From assembly GCA_021018815.1 (NCBI GenBank), contig JAITYX010000026.1, positions 6,510,001 through 6,574,000 of the forward strand: 64,000 nt of DNA. Reading direction: 5' to 3'. Position 1 is the first letter of the stretch; the number at the start of each line of letters is the position of its first letter. The DNA is from Talinum fruticosum (Eukaryota > Streptophyta > Magnoliopsida > Caryophyllales > Talinaceae). The notes under the pieces are model-generated. The model did not search any database. It was not told where the DNA came from and was given only the letters and a program-made list of their open reading frames with translations. The translations under genes and the position numbers were made by a program. Shown here piece by piece: positions 41,131 to 53,412 of this stretch.

Positions 41131-43901
41131 TCTTCTAAATGAAGCGCAGTTTTTAAAGTAATAATAAAGTACAACATGAGACTGATTATTATGATTATTG
41201 ATTTATTTTGAGGGGTTGTTTGGGGGTCATTATGCAACTCAACTACTCCCTTTTTTGGTCTTTCATAGTGACAGAATATTATCTAACATATATAAACTTA
41301 TAGTTGATACCATTTAATTATGGAATATATATATATATATATATATCTCATTACTTTTAAATTTTATATGCACCCACGTTTCATGTAAAAAACAAAATAT
41401 ACGTCAAAAGCGTTCAGCAGATTCCTTTACATTCTGAAATTAGAAACATAAATTAATAAATATTTTAGTAAAAAGGCAAGTGAAAGCATTATTATTTAAT
41501 TTATTTATAAGATAAAGATGAGAGTAAAGAAGAGTATTATATTTCTAAATCAAGAAACTTGACTTGTGAACGATTATTATTTAATCAGCTTTTTGAATTA
41601 GACGTGGAGCTTTCTAAATTTATCTCCTTTATCACACTATGATGCGTCTCAAGCAAGAAATTATTGTGCCTTTTCATCAGCATCGAACGAGGCATGCCCT
41701 TTTTCAATCTTGACCACACAGTTTTTTTTTTTTCGGGATTTCATTTTTTAACATAAATGTTGGCTTTGGAGCTGGAAATTTCATAGTTACTTTATTATAA
41801 TTAATCATGCTTTGTTGAAACTACCGTAATTTACAAATTCTTACATCTATCTAAGAACTTATACTTTTAAATGTCTGTTTGGTCTGCAAAATTTCTTCTA
41901 TTTTTCTGTTCATTTAGTTATTTATTAAAATATATTATAAAAGTATAAACTCTCAAGTGTACAATAGATGCGGTAAATGATATTTGCCTTTTTGTGTGCT
42001 GAGTGTAATAACATATGGTTTAGAGAAGACAACTAACGGGGTAGGTGGAAGTAGTCATGGTGGTGAATCCTTTTGATACGAAAACTGAACAAGATTCTTA
42101 TTGTATTTCTAATTTATTAATAGGTTTGTATTTATAGAAAATATGGTAAAAGAAGTTTAATGACAAAAAAAAATTTGAAAATTTGAATTTTAGAATTTGA
42201 ATTTTATTAATTTGTTTGTATATTATGCATGACGATTGAACTTTAGAAATTTCTCTAGGGTTGCATTAAATTTGCAGAAATAAATATTATTATCCGTGCG
42301 TTGAATATCATTGAATCCACCTGTGTGAATTGAATTTGTCTAACTTGATTTTGTTGTTGTATTTGGAGCAAAAGAGTGGCACTATGGGTTCTAGCCAGTG
42401 CGTTGTACGTGAATGCATGTGATCTTATCCTAGCTACTTTTAATTAAACTCATAAAATAAATAAATAAATAAATAATTAAATTGTAGTGATAAATTAAAT
42501 TAAACTTACAGGCTTAATTTTGGCTTGGAAGGACTTGTGAGTGACCTTCCTTGGTTTACCTCACTAATTAATTAATTAATTAATTAATTAATTATTCCCA
42601 TCTCATCTCATGCAAGGGTTACGTTGTTCTTCCAGTTCTTCTACACGTGGTTATGTATTGAATCTATACTTGATTAAGTCGTGAAGCTACTGAGGGGTGC
42701 AACTTTAAATATTTGACAAGTAATTAATGTATATAATTAGTTTATTAAGGTTTCATCTTGAAATTAATTGACAATCGATCAAGTATTTATGAGATTCTAT
42801 CTTAATTAATTGACTAGTTTATATATATACTTAAGACCGTCTTTGTTATTAAATGTGTGACAATATCGTACCGACTACTATATTTTTCATAGCAAGAGAA
42901 GCAAGACTACAAGAGGGAGGAAGTAATAAAAGAGGTTTTTACTTTGAATACTCAATAAACAAGGGAATTCGAGTATAATGTGTAAGATAATTTTATTGAA
43001 GGAAAACAATGTAATACAAATATACATATAATCAACAAAAAGATAACTATTAGTACTCAAGCCTCGACATGTTAGCTAGAAAGAATAAGATGCTCAAGCA
43101 ACGACTCGGTTCAATTTAAAAGCTTCTCCAGTTGATTAAGATACTAAATAATTCCTTTTTCCCCCTATATGTTGAATGTGTTCTCTTATAATATCCCAAA
43201 ATGCTTTGATTTTAAATGTCACTTTTTCAAGTATTTTGAATGACAATATAAGACCCCACACTTATAATTACCGTACCGTTTTATATATTTTTTTAACAGA
43301 TAATTTTTAACATATAAGTACTTATTATATGTATGATTTATGACACTCGTATACCTTAAAAAATATAATTAAGATTTTATTGATATATAGTTGTTTAAGT
43401 TGTACATTATCCTTTTCATAATTTCGTTTCTTTTACACTCCTATATTTGCTATACATATAATTGATACTATAACACATATGACTTCTAAAAGGGGATGGG
43501 CAACAAAATTCCACTTCCATTACCTATAAGAATTTAGTATACAAAATTATACATATCCTTGTGTTCTCAATCTAAAAAGAACATAAATACTTCTATTTAA
43601 ATTTCCATATAATGTCACATCCCTCAATTCAATAACATTTAAAACTTTTATGAAAATAAAAGATGATATCCCATCCTCTCATAAGATTTGCAATTGTGCC
43701 CAATTATATAATGATTTTTTTATAGTTATAGCATTTTATAATTGGGCAAAACCACAACTCTTGTAGGGCATAAATCATTTGCAACAAAAATAAAAAGATC
43801 CAAAAATATTTTTCCCGCACCTACTTATGTAAAAGCTTCATTTAACTTTTTTTTCCCTGGAAAGAACGGAATTTAACCAAATTTATTTTTTTATAAAAAA
43901 T
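41131..43901. other. AT-rich intergenic DNA with simple repeats
   Basis: (TA)n at 41326-41346, (AAAT)n near 42450-42475, and (TTAA)n at 42565-42594. No gene or bounded element is recognised. The part nearest 43901 probably contains the 3' untranslated region of the ERF gene. Confidence 0.5.
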
Positions 43902-46004
43902 CTAGCCGGTCGACGAAGGGTGATAGGGCCCAGATTGACCCCAAGTCCTCGGCGGTGCACCCAATTGACTTTGACCTACCGCCGGCCGTAAAATAGCCGG
44001 TTTATCCTCGGAGTACCCCTGAGGATATTCAAATGACAGAAACGACGACGACGACGCCGACGACGGAGAGGAGGAGAGAGAAAGCGGATCGCCCATTGAA
44101 GGTGACCAAGTCGAAGAATACAGCAAATTATCTAACCCGCCTGAAAAGTTCAACTCGCCGGAGCTCTGTAACAGCTGAGAATACTCCCAGTAGTCTCTCA
44201 TCGCATCAGCCGTGCTCGGTTGGTCCTGAATCGCCGGAGAAATCCGAGTCCCCGGAAAAGAGGTCGGCTGCGGCGCAGAGGGGGCGGCGATTGACGGAGA
44301 TTGGGGGAGGGACTGGACGAATTCCGGGAAGTTGAGTTTGGCTCTGTTTCCTCTGAAACGGAGAGCGGCTTCGTCGTAAGCCCTGGCGGCGGCCTCGGCG
44401 GTCTCGAAAGTGCCGAGCCAAACCCTGGCGGCCTTGTGTGGGTCTCTAATTTCAGCCGCCCATTTGCCCCATGGCCTCTGCCGTACTCCTCTGTATTTTC
44501 TCTTTCTCTCTCCTCCTGCGGCGGTGGCGATGGCGGTCCTGAGTGATGGCTGTTGATCGGTGAATGACGGCGGCGAACTGGCGGCAGTTATGGGGTGGAG
44601 TTGTGGGAGGGCTTGATGACTTTGATCGGTTTCTTGTTTTACTGTGGATACAAATTACAAAAATCAGTCGATTTTAAACAAATGGATAATTCTTTTACAG
44701 ACAAAATTATGAGACATAAAAGAACGTAGCAGTGTTGTATCTGGAATTTGGACACTAAGCAAGCGGGTTATTTATTTCTATTCCAAATTTACAAAGTTTA
44801 TTTGGATTAGATTAATAAGATTTTAATCGGTTTAATTTTTAAATTGGATTTTTTTTAAATTTTAGGTTGATTTTTTACCAGTTGATGTATGTTGGGATCG
44901 GTTTGATTTGGACCATTTTAATTTTGAGTCAACTTCAATTTAACTATTTAGAGTGTCAATCCACACATAAATTCAGATTATTCGATTCACCTCAATCAAT
45001 TAGAGTCGACTTATACCAAATTTAAAAAATAGAAAAAACTAGTAAGAATAGTTAATGTTATTTGGCATTTTAAAAAATTAGAAAAATTCCTGCATCTGCA
45101 GCATTGCCTTCCAACTTTATGGGAACTTGCCATTAATTTGGTCTCTATTAATTCTTTTGACCAAAGAGACTCACTATTTCCTTAATGAGATTAATGTCAA
45201 AAATATTTTTTTCGCCACATTAGTAATTGCACTTACCATATTAAATTTTTAATTGAATAATATATCGCTATTTAAAAAATAGTCGTATAATTTAAGTTTA
45301 AGATATTCCTTTTAAGAAGGGAAAAGAATCTAATACTCAATTATGTATAAATCAAATGACTTATTATATTTTTGTAAAAAAATATATTGGTAATAAACCA
45401 TCAGAAAATTAAAATAATAAAGCTTATACAAAAGAATTTTGCAGACAATATGCACATGTTCATCGTGTTTTAGTTAACCTCAATGATATACAACACAACA
45501 ATAATAATTAACAAAACATGATAATTTACGTCATAATTAATGAAGAATGTAGTAGAGACCCGATTTGAACCCGAAAAAGAAATGGCTTAGAAGCTGACAG
45601 TCCAATACTTACCACCGCTAGGACCAGGTGACTCGGCGCCGCCAGCTGGTGCAGCCAGTGATCCTCTAAGATGCTGATGTATTGGAAACCCACCACCACC
45701 ACCCACCTGAGCAAGAGCAACACTACTTAAAACCTCCTCCCGGCCTCTCTTCTGCCCCACCTCCGGATACCGAGCCGAGTTGGGGTCAGCCCATACGTAC
45801 TCCGGGGGCAGCACATCCGCCCCGAGACGACGTCCGTGAGTGCCATCACCATAGCTGACGTCTCCCAGCTACTAGACACACCACCGTACTGATCCTCCTC
45901 CCCGCAGCCGCCGCCTCTCGGGATGCATCCACGTGGATTTCTCTCTGGCTGGTTCCTCCGAAGCCGAGGTACTCCCTTGGGTCCGCCACCTTTAACAAAC
46001 ACAT
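43902..46004 (-). CDS. Group X ERF transcription factor (ABR1/ERF110 type), two exons, two frameshifts
   Basis: Exon 1 is 46004-45613 and exon 2 is 44641-43902, joined by a GT-AG intron (G|TA codon). The N-terminus [11 protein letters not shown] is the conserved group X start motif. [13 protein letters not shown] is the second N-terminal motif. The AP2/ERF domain follows (about residues 181-238; [39 protein letters not shown]), then a Ser-rich C-terminus ending [15 protein letters not shown]. The protein should bind GCC-box-like DNA in the nucleus; ABR1-type members act in ABA, wounding and stress responses. Exon 1 lacks one base in each of two G4 runs (near 45900 and near 45823), where frame and family fit a G5. 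With both present the frame gives about 377 residues. No clear EAR motif was seen. Confidence 0.85.
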
Positions 46005-46043
46005 GTAATCTCAGTAAACCTTTACGAGTACCGCTATTCTCTT

Positions 46044-46060
46044 ACTATATATAAGTCGAC

Positions 46061-46107
<47 letters not shown>

Positions 46108-46143
46108 AGAATTGTGTTGTGTCAGTAATATATATAAGTCGAC
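46044..46143 (-). promoter_or_regulatory. ERF gene leader/promoter: (CT)n tract between two copies of a TATA-bearing 15-mer
   Basis: The sequence tatatataagtcgac occurs exactly twice, at 46046-46060 and 46129-46143, on either side of a CT run (46067-46105). On the minus strand each copy gives GTCGACTTATATATA, a possible TATA box, with a GA-rich leader between them. The outer copy would place the start of transcription inside the GA tract, about 100 bp before the ATG. Confidence 0.5.
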
Positions 46144-47066
46144 AGAAGGAGAGAGATGATTCTGTTGAAGAGGTAGTTGAATTGATGAGAAAAATGGGTT
46201 TATATTAATTCCAGCATGTGATGCAAAAACGATGGGATAAAAATAATAAAAATAAAAAAAGAAAGAAAGAATTGCCGACTTAAGAAGGATATATGAATGT
46301 GTTCACACATGCAAGCTTGAGGAGAAGCGTTGAATGGTGAGTCAGATAGGCGCACGAGGAGAGAGAAGAGATGGTAGACACGGGGTGGTGAAGGGGTGGC
46401 TCTTGTGATGTTGCCAGGGACATGTCGGCGAAATGGAAAGAGAAAGGGAGGAGGGGCGGAACTTCATCTTCATCTTCATCTTCATCTTCTTCTTCTTCTT
46501 CATCATCATCATCCTCGTCTCAAATTTGGATACCTTCAACTCAAATAAACTCAAACAATCTTTCTTCTTTTTTTTTTTTTCTTCCGAGTTACTTTTAATT
46601 ACCAATGTAATTACTAAGAAAAATATAGAAGACGTCGATCATAATTTAACTGTAATAATTATAACAATAATAAATCTTGGACCGACAATAATAAATACTA
46701 TTTTCTCGTTTATTATATGTATGTATTTTTTGTTTTTAGTAATATATATTTTCATATAATATGAAATTATAAATTTATGGTCTGTTTAAAATAATTGTTA
46801 AAATTAACTATTGTAGTTGAAATGATTAATTGTTATGGGTGAAGTGAGTTGGAATAATTAGTTGGAATAATTATTATAATTAAAATGAGTTAAAATAAGT
46901 TAAAATTTATTATAAATACTGATATAAAATATCATTTCAAACATGTCTTAAAAATCTCTTACTTGCATTTCACTTTGTATTGGTCGGTTCATATAACTTT
47001 CGTTGAAAAATAGAATACAACTTATAGCTTGGACATGCATTGGTCGAATTCTCATCAATACCAGTA
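46144..47066. other. Upstream region of the ERF gene
   Basis: Contains a (CTTCAT)n/(CTT)n tract at 46462-46513 and an AT-rich segment (46778-46960) whose reverse complement resembles 54290-54570. No other gene is seen. The left duplication of the next MITE (ctacttaa) begins at 47067. Confidence 0.5.
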
Positions 47067-47074
47067 CTACTTAA

Positions 47075-47243
47075 TAGGGGCGGAGCCACTTTAAGGTATA
47101 GGGTGTACACCCTTGGCCCAAAAAAATTTAAAAAATAGTTTATTTTTGAAGCAGAAATTTCAAATTATAAATAAGTGTACACCCTTTAATTTGATCGAAA
47201 ACAAATTGAATACCCTTATTTCAAATTCTTAACTCCATCCCTA
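47075..47243. mobile_element. hAT-type MITE (169 bp)
   Basis: The ends are TAGGGGCGGAGCC and, on the opposite strand, TAGGGATGGAGTT. Identical 8-bp flanks ctacttaa lie at 47067-47074 and 47244-47251. It is noncoding. The ends are related to, but not the same as, those of the large hAT at 7853-12450 (both begin TAGGG(A/G)). Confidence 0.85.
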
Positions 47244-47389
47244 CTACTTAAACACCCGATACGACTAATACCAAGTTAGACTATCCATTGTTATGATTTT
47301 GGTGCTCGAGACAATCTAATTTTACAAATTCTTTAGTTACGTATCGCGGTTTATATTGCGTATGTTAGGAAAAATTTTGAAGTTTTGAA

Positions 47390-48060
47390 TGTTGGAAATT
47401 GGCATGCTTTTCTTGTTCTTCTAAAAGTCCCACATTGAAGTTTTGCTAGGCTTCACTTGGGTTTTTATATCTCCTCTCTTGGCCACTATTTGAATATTAG
47501 TATTATGGCTTGGGGGTGAGGAGCGTTTGGAGCAACCACACGCGCGCGCGCGCCGCCCGGTCCGGTCCGGGCCGGGCGCGGCGCGGGCCGCGGGCTGTGG
47601 GCTGTGGGCCAAACATTTATTCTTTTTGGAGAAATCTCCTTTGACTTCCGTTGACCAATTCTTTGCGTAATTGTTATTCGGAGATTTTCATGGCAGATTA
47701 TCCTCAATAGTGGAGAAAAATCCTCCACTTCCTCCTTGATTTTCTCCACTGCTTTTGCTCCAACAAGTCATATGTTTTCACTATAAATACCGAGCCTCCT
47801 CTCCTCATTTGCACACACCGAATCCTCTTCCTCTCCTCTCTTCTCGTTTCCTCTTCTCTCGGGCATAGTTTTCTCGCATATTCCATTCACTTTGCTTTCG
47901 AGTGCACGGAAGTAAAGCTGCTGTGGAAACCTTGGGGAGCAACCGACTGTCACGATTGCACCGTAGTCGGGCCGTTTTTGCTTTCGGTCGGTGGTCATAC
48001 CACGACACGAACAATCTACTAATTTCCTCTAGCCATTGGTACTCGTCTTTAATTCCAACA
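47390..48060 (+). repeat. 5' LTR of the copia element
   Basis: 671 bp, TG...CA. TATA box TATAAATA at 47782-47789. A GC-rich (CG)n and CCGG-rich block lies at 47540-47600. The 3' copy lacks two bases each in the (CG)n run and in the GGGCGCGGCGC part. Confidence 0.95.
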
Positions 48061-48091
48061 ATCCGAAAGCAAAAATATCTATTCATTTCTA

Positions 48092-48985
48092 CTCACCGAT
48101 GGTCTGTAAACTTCCACAAAGCTCTTTCCGACCTTTCAAAAATTGAACCCCTTGATGGAAACAACTACAAGCGCTGGTCCCGTAAGTCGTTGATCCTATT
48201 CGAACAATTGGATGTGGATTACGTTCGTCCACAAACATTGCCGATGACAAGTCCGAAACCTCTACCGCAACGGACAAAGATAAAGAGAAGAGCACCTCCT
48301 CTCGCTACTGCGATGCTTGCTAAGAAGAAATTGGAGAAAGACAACAAAACTGTCCGAGGCTATCTGCTGCACCATATGACTAACCCATTATTTGATTTAT
48401 TTATTGATTATAAATCGCTAAGGTTATATGGGAAAAGCTGCAAGTTAAATATGGTGCGAGATGATGTTGGCAAAAAGAAGTACGTGGTTGGCGAATGGCT
48501 CAAATTCCAGTTACAGATGACAAGCCAATCATGGAGCAAGTCCATGTCTACGAAAACCTTGTGTGCTGAAGTTGTCAACGAAGGCATGAAGATGTGCGAT
48601 ATCCTTCAAGCCAATGTGCTCATTGAAAAATTCCCACCTTCCCGGAGTGACTACGAAATCAACCGAAGCACAAGAAAAAGGACCTCACCATGCAGGAGCT
48701 GATTAGTCACATGAGAACGGAAGAGGCTAATCGTCCGAAAGATAAGATGGATTCTCTTTCTTTGAATTCTTCTAAAGCTAATTTGGTTGAATCTTCCGTG
48801 CAAACAAATAAAGATAGGTTCAAAGGCAAAGGGAAGTTCAATAAAAAACAGAACAATCCCAAACAGCGAGAACCGGATGAACAAGTCAAGCAACAAAATT
48901 CAAAAACGAAGGTAACGTGCTATGTCTGCGGAAAACCAGGCCACAAAGCCTACCGAGTGCAATCTCCGCAAAGGACCAAATCAAA
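48092..48985 (+). pseudogene. Copia gag: UBN2-type domain and zinc knuckle
   Basis: The start has KIEPLDGNNYKRWSRK, the usual beginning of plant copia gag, followed by a helical middle. A basic Lys/Gln/Asn stretch precedes a CCHC zinc knuckle beginning CYVCGKPGHKAYR near 48920. The final Cys is reached only after a frameshift. A frame break also separates the N-terminal part (ending 48702) from the knuckle part (from 48690). The product would coat the RNA in cytoplasmic particles. Not functional as written. Confidence 0.8.
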
Positions 48986-49113
48986 AATCTGGTGCACAAG
49001 GAGCTGCAAAACCCACGAGGCCAAGGCACTGCACAAGTCAACCTTGCGTAAGACGACGAGATTATCACGTGCGATCCACTGTGGAGGCGAACTCGGTGGC
49101 GAGAACCAACCGA

Positions 49114-49250
49114 GTGGATCCCGGATTCCGGAGCTTCAAGGCACTTTTGCGCCAACAAGGAACCGATGCACGAATTTGAAGATGTTGCTGACGGAGAACA
49201 TGTCTACATGGGAAATTCAACAAGCTGTCTGGAGTGTTGGGTAAAGGGAA
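49114..49250 (+). pseudogene. Copia protease fragment
   Basis: The peptide WIPDSGASRHFCANKEP shows the D-S-G-A active site of copia aspartic proteases with the usual preceding W.(I/L)DSGAS.H pattern. The frame then continues with GEHVYMGNST. It is short and followed by stops. It would process the Gag-Pol polyprotein. Confidence 0.75.
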
Positions 49251-49526
49251 AGTTCTTCTCAATTTCACTTCGGCAAAAAATTATGTTTGACTAATGTGTC
49301 TGTATGTCCCTTCCCTCCGTAGAAACTTAGTTTCGGTGGTCTTCTTAATCTTGCTGGCATTAAAGTTGTTTTAGATGGAGGGGTGGCTATCATCTCTCGG
49401 AATGGAGACTTTGTTGGAAAGGGATATCTGAATGGGGGTCAAAAGGAGGTTTATTTGTTCTAAATGTTGCCTCCGAAATTAATGGAAATGCTTCTAGTTC
49501 CGCTTATATTGCTTGAGTCTGTTGAT

Positions 49527-50300
49527 TTATGGCATGGTAGACTTGGACATGTTAATTTTGCTTCATTAAAAAGACTTCGTAATATGCATTTAATTCCTTC
49601 GTTAATATTGAAAGCATATCGAAATGTCCTGTTTGTGTAGAAGCAAAATATGCTAAGAAACCGTTTAAGCTCTGTAACTAGTAGACAAACCGAACTACTA
49701 GAGTTAATTCATTCGGACTTAGCAGACTTCAAGAACACGGTTAGCAAAGGTGGGAAAAGATACTATATTACCTTTGTAGATGACTACTCTAGATTCACTA
49801 GAGTATACCTCCTTAAATCTAAAGATGAGGTCTGAAGAAATGTTCTTGAGATATAAAGCGAAGTAGAAAACCAACTAGATAGAAAGATCAAGAGGCTTAG
49901 ATCCGATAGAGGTGGTGAATATGGAACCAATGCCCTTCTGCTTTTTGTGCATCAAATGGAATAATCCATGAGGAAAGTGCCCCTATACTCCCCAACAGAA
50001 TGGGATAGCTGAAAGGAAGAACAGAACTCTTAAGGAAATGATGAATGCCATGCTACTAAGTTCGGGCCTTTCGGATAACATGTGGGGGAAGTCGTTTTAA
50101 CTGCTTGCTACATTCTAAACAGAGTTCCTCATAAAAAGTTAGACCAAACCCCATATGAACTGTGGAAAGGGTATGCTCCAAATTTGAGTACTCTCAAAGT
50201 ATGGGGATGCTTGGCTAAGGTTCCTTTACCTGACTTCAAAAGACCCAACATTGGTTCTAAGACCTTTGATTACTGTGTTTATTGGTTATGCTCAAAATAG
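49527..50300 (+). pseudogene. Copia GAG-pre-integrase and integrase region
   Basis: DLWHGRLGHVNFASLKRL (49527-49580) is the GAG-pre-integrase motif. The integrase core follows with LIHSDLADF and FVDDYSRFTRVYLL (first Asp and surrounding strand), RSDRGGEYGTN (second Asp), and YTPQQNGIAERKNRTL (catalytic Glu). TPYELWKGYAPNL marks its end. The pieces lie in several frames, with breaks near 49640, 49833, 49930, 49975 and 50090. Confidence 0.8.
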
Positions 50301-50574
50301 TGCTTGCATATAGATTCATGTCATTACCTGATCTTACCATTTCGAATCTAGAGATGCTTGTGTTCTTTGAGCATGTGTTTCCTTTAAAGAAAAATGTGAC
50401 CAATACCTTGCATGAAAATGTTAGATTGCCTGTTACTAGTTCGAGCATCTAACAATCAAATTGATGAGCCTAGAAGGAGCAAAAGGCGTAGAGTTGAACT
50501 CAACTATGGTCCTGATTTTATTACTTCCTTCCTAGTTGAGAACTTGGATGTTGATGCCATAAGCTGATGAACTA

Positions 50575-51480
50575 GTGTCAATCTATCTCATTGAGGAAGA
50601 TCCCAAAACTTATCAAGAGGCTATGAGGTCTATAGATGTCAATTTACGGAAAGAAGCCATTAAAAGTGAATTAGATTCTATAGAGTCTAATAAAACTTGG
50701 GAGTTAGTAGACTTGCCCAAAGGTTGTAAGCCTATCAGTAGTAAGTGGATCTTCAAAAAGAAATTAAGGCCTGATGGTTCTATAGACAAGTATAAAGCAA
50801 GATTGGTAATTAGAGGGTTTAATCAAAAGAAGGGCGTTGATTTCTTTGATACCTATTCCCAGATGACCAAAATTGCCACCATCGGAACCTTAATTGCCTT
50901 AGCAGACTATCAACAATCTAGTCGTACATCAAATGGATGTAAAGACCGCTTTTCTAAATGGTGATTTAGAAGAAGAGATTTACATGTCTCAACCCGAGGG
51001 CTGTGAAATTCCTGGTCGGGAGCATAAAGTGTGTAAGCCGAGAAAATCCCTTTATGGTCTTAAGCAAGCTCCCAAACAAGTGGTATGAAAAGTTTGATAG
51101 CACTTTAAAGCTAAATGGATTCCCGATAAATGCATCCGACTCTTGTGTCTATTCAAAATCCTTTGACTCAGATTGTGTGATCATATGCTTATATGTGGAT
51201 GACATGCTAATTTTTGGTACTAACTTGCATGTTGTTAATGAGACAAAGAAAATGTTATCCTCACATTTCGAAATGAAGGACTTAGGAGAAGCCGACGTGA
51301 TCCTAGGGGTCAAAGTCACAAAAACCAACAGTGGGTTTTCTCTCTGTCGGTCTCATTACATTGAAAAAATCTTAAGGAGGTTCAACTGCTTTGAGGTAGT
51401 ACTGTTAGAACTCCCTATGACCCTAGCATACACCTTAAAAAGAACAGAGGACCTAGTGTTTCTCAATCTTAGTATGCTAA
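50575..51480 (+). pseudogene. Copia reverse transcriptase
   Basis: RVT_2-type domain: YQEAMRSID...[65 protein letters not shown] (catalytic Asp, in a shifted frame near 50940), [16 protein letters not shown], and the active-site YVDDMLIFG near 51195. The motif set is complete, but spread over at least three frames. Confidence 0.85.
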
Positions 51481-51487
51481 AATTATA

Positions 51488-52143
51488 GGAAGTGTCATGT
51501 ATCTCATGAACTACACTCGTCCCGACATTGCTTATGCGGTTAGTAGGCTGAGTCGATATACTCATAACCCTAGTCAAGATCACTCGGGATGCCCTTTTTC
51601 GCTTACTAAAATACTTAAAAGGTACCATTAATCGGTGTTTGCACTTTAACAAATTTCTCGTTGTGTTAGAAGGATTTTGTGATGCAAATTGGGTATCCGA
51701 TAACGATGAAGTAAGCTCCACTAGTGGTTATGTGTTTATTTTAGGTGGAGGAGCTATTTCGTGGAAGTCCGCAAAACAGGACTTGTATAGCTCGATCCAC
51801 CATGGAATCTGAATTTATTGCTCTTGAGTTGGCGGGTCAAGAAGCGGAATGGTTAAAGAACCTATTGGCGGACATGCCGGTATGGGAAAGGAAAGATGCA
51901 CCGGTTTCTCGCATTGTGACTCGCGATCGGTAATCGGTGTTGCACACAACGAGTGTCTATAACGGAAAGAAGAGACATATCCGGATTAGACATGGTGCGA
52001 TAAAACAATTGCTGAAACATGGTGTTATTTCCCTTGAGTTTGTAAGATCCGAAAGAAACATTTCGGACCCACTTACTAAAGGACTAACGAGGCGAGTGGT
52101 ACTCGAAACGTCGAGGGGGATGGGACTCAAACCCATGGATTGA
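51488..52143 (+). pseudogene. Copia RNase H and C-terminal region
   Basis: [36 protein letters not shown] (RNase H Asp), [20 protein letters not shown] (Glu) and the end motif SERNISDPLTKGLTRR lie in order. The stop is at 52141-52143. Frame breaks lie near 51580, 51770 and 51930. Confidence 0.8.
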
Positions 52144-52745
52144 AGCGAGTATGGTGGATACCCTTTAGTGGTCAAACGAAACTATACTAAGACTTCATAA
52201 ATACACTACACACCTATCCCTATGACATACTCGGTAGTGTTTATAAAGGATGAGCTATTTATGCTCTTAATGAATCCATAGCCTACTAAGGTGGTGCTAT
52301 TGAGAAGCACTTGATGGATTCACCGCAAATTATCTGTGAGGTTGAGCAACATTATGCTCTTAATAGTTTCATATCCATTATATGGTGGTCTATACTTGAG
52401 ATAGACTTGATGGAACTACCTACGTAAGTGTGAAGGTTTGGCCACCTTCTATGAGAAACTTGGTATGTCTCTCTAGAGCACTTATGAGACCCGAGGTATG
52501 CGCATGGCTTTTATAAAGCGCAAAATTTATCTATCGCGGAGTATGCACAAATTTGAAGGTTGATATGTGTTGTGGGGACCTCGTCTAAGGTGTATCAAGT
52601 TCAAGACTAGTTCACTTGATTACAACTGGATGTTGCCTCATTTCACTATGTGTCAATTCAATCAAAAGACATTGACATTTAAGTATTTACCCTTCCTATG
52701 CCCAGAAAATTCCTTTCCTTTACGTTACATGCCATTTGTGGGGAT

Positions 52746-53412
52746 TGTTGGAAATTGGCATGCTTTTCTTGTTCTTCTAAAAGTCCCACATTGAAGTTTT
52801 GCTAGGCTTCACTTGGGTTTTTATATCTCCCTCTCTTGGCCACTATTTGAATATTAGTATTATGGCTTGGGGGTGAGGAGCGTTTGGAGCAACCACACGC
52901 GCGCGCGCCGCCCGGTCCGGTCCGGGCCGGGCGGCGCGGGCCGCGGGCTGTGGGCTGTGGGCCAAACATTTATTCTTTTTGGAGAAATCTCCTTTGACTT
53001 CCGTTGACCAATTCTTTGCGTAATTGTTATTCGGAGATTTTCATGGCAGATTATCCTCAATAGTGGAGAAAAATCCTCCACTTCCTCCTTGATTTTCTCC
53101 ATCGCTTTTGCTCCAACAAGTCATATGTTTTCACTATAAATACCGAGCCTCCTCTCCTCATTTGCACACACTCGAATCCTCTTCCTCTCCTCTCTTCTGT
53201 TTCCTCTTCTCTCGGGCATAGTTTTCTGCATATTCCATTCACTTTGCTTTCGAGTGCACGGAAGTAAAGCTGTTGTGGAAACCTTGGGAGCAACCTGGCT
53301 GTCACGATTGCACCGTAGTTGGGCCGTTTTGCTTTCGGGTCGGTGGTCATATCACGACACAGACAATCTACTAATTTCCTCTAGCCATTGGTACTCGTCT
53401 TTAATTCCAACA
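52746..53412 (+). repeat. 3' LTR of the copia element
   Basis: 667 bp, near-identical to the 5' copy. TATA box at 53135-53142. It is preceded by the G-rich tract tttgtggggat, a weak polypurine tract. Confidence 0.95.

Larger units (their letters stand above)
47390..53412 (+). mobile_element. Full-length Ty1/copia retrotransposon
   Basis: Two LTRs (47390-48060 and 52746-53412) in direct orientation, each TGTTGG...CCAACA, are flanked by the duplication ttgaa (47385-47389 and 53413-53417). Inside, on the plus strand, come gag, protease, integrase, reverse transcriptase and RNase H in copia order. By eye the LTRs differ by only a few substitutions plus small indels, so the insertion is recent. 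The internal frames carry many one-base breaks. No standard tRNA-Met primer site (TGGTATCAGAGC) follows the 5' LTR. Confidence 0.95.
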
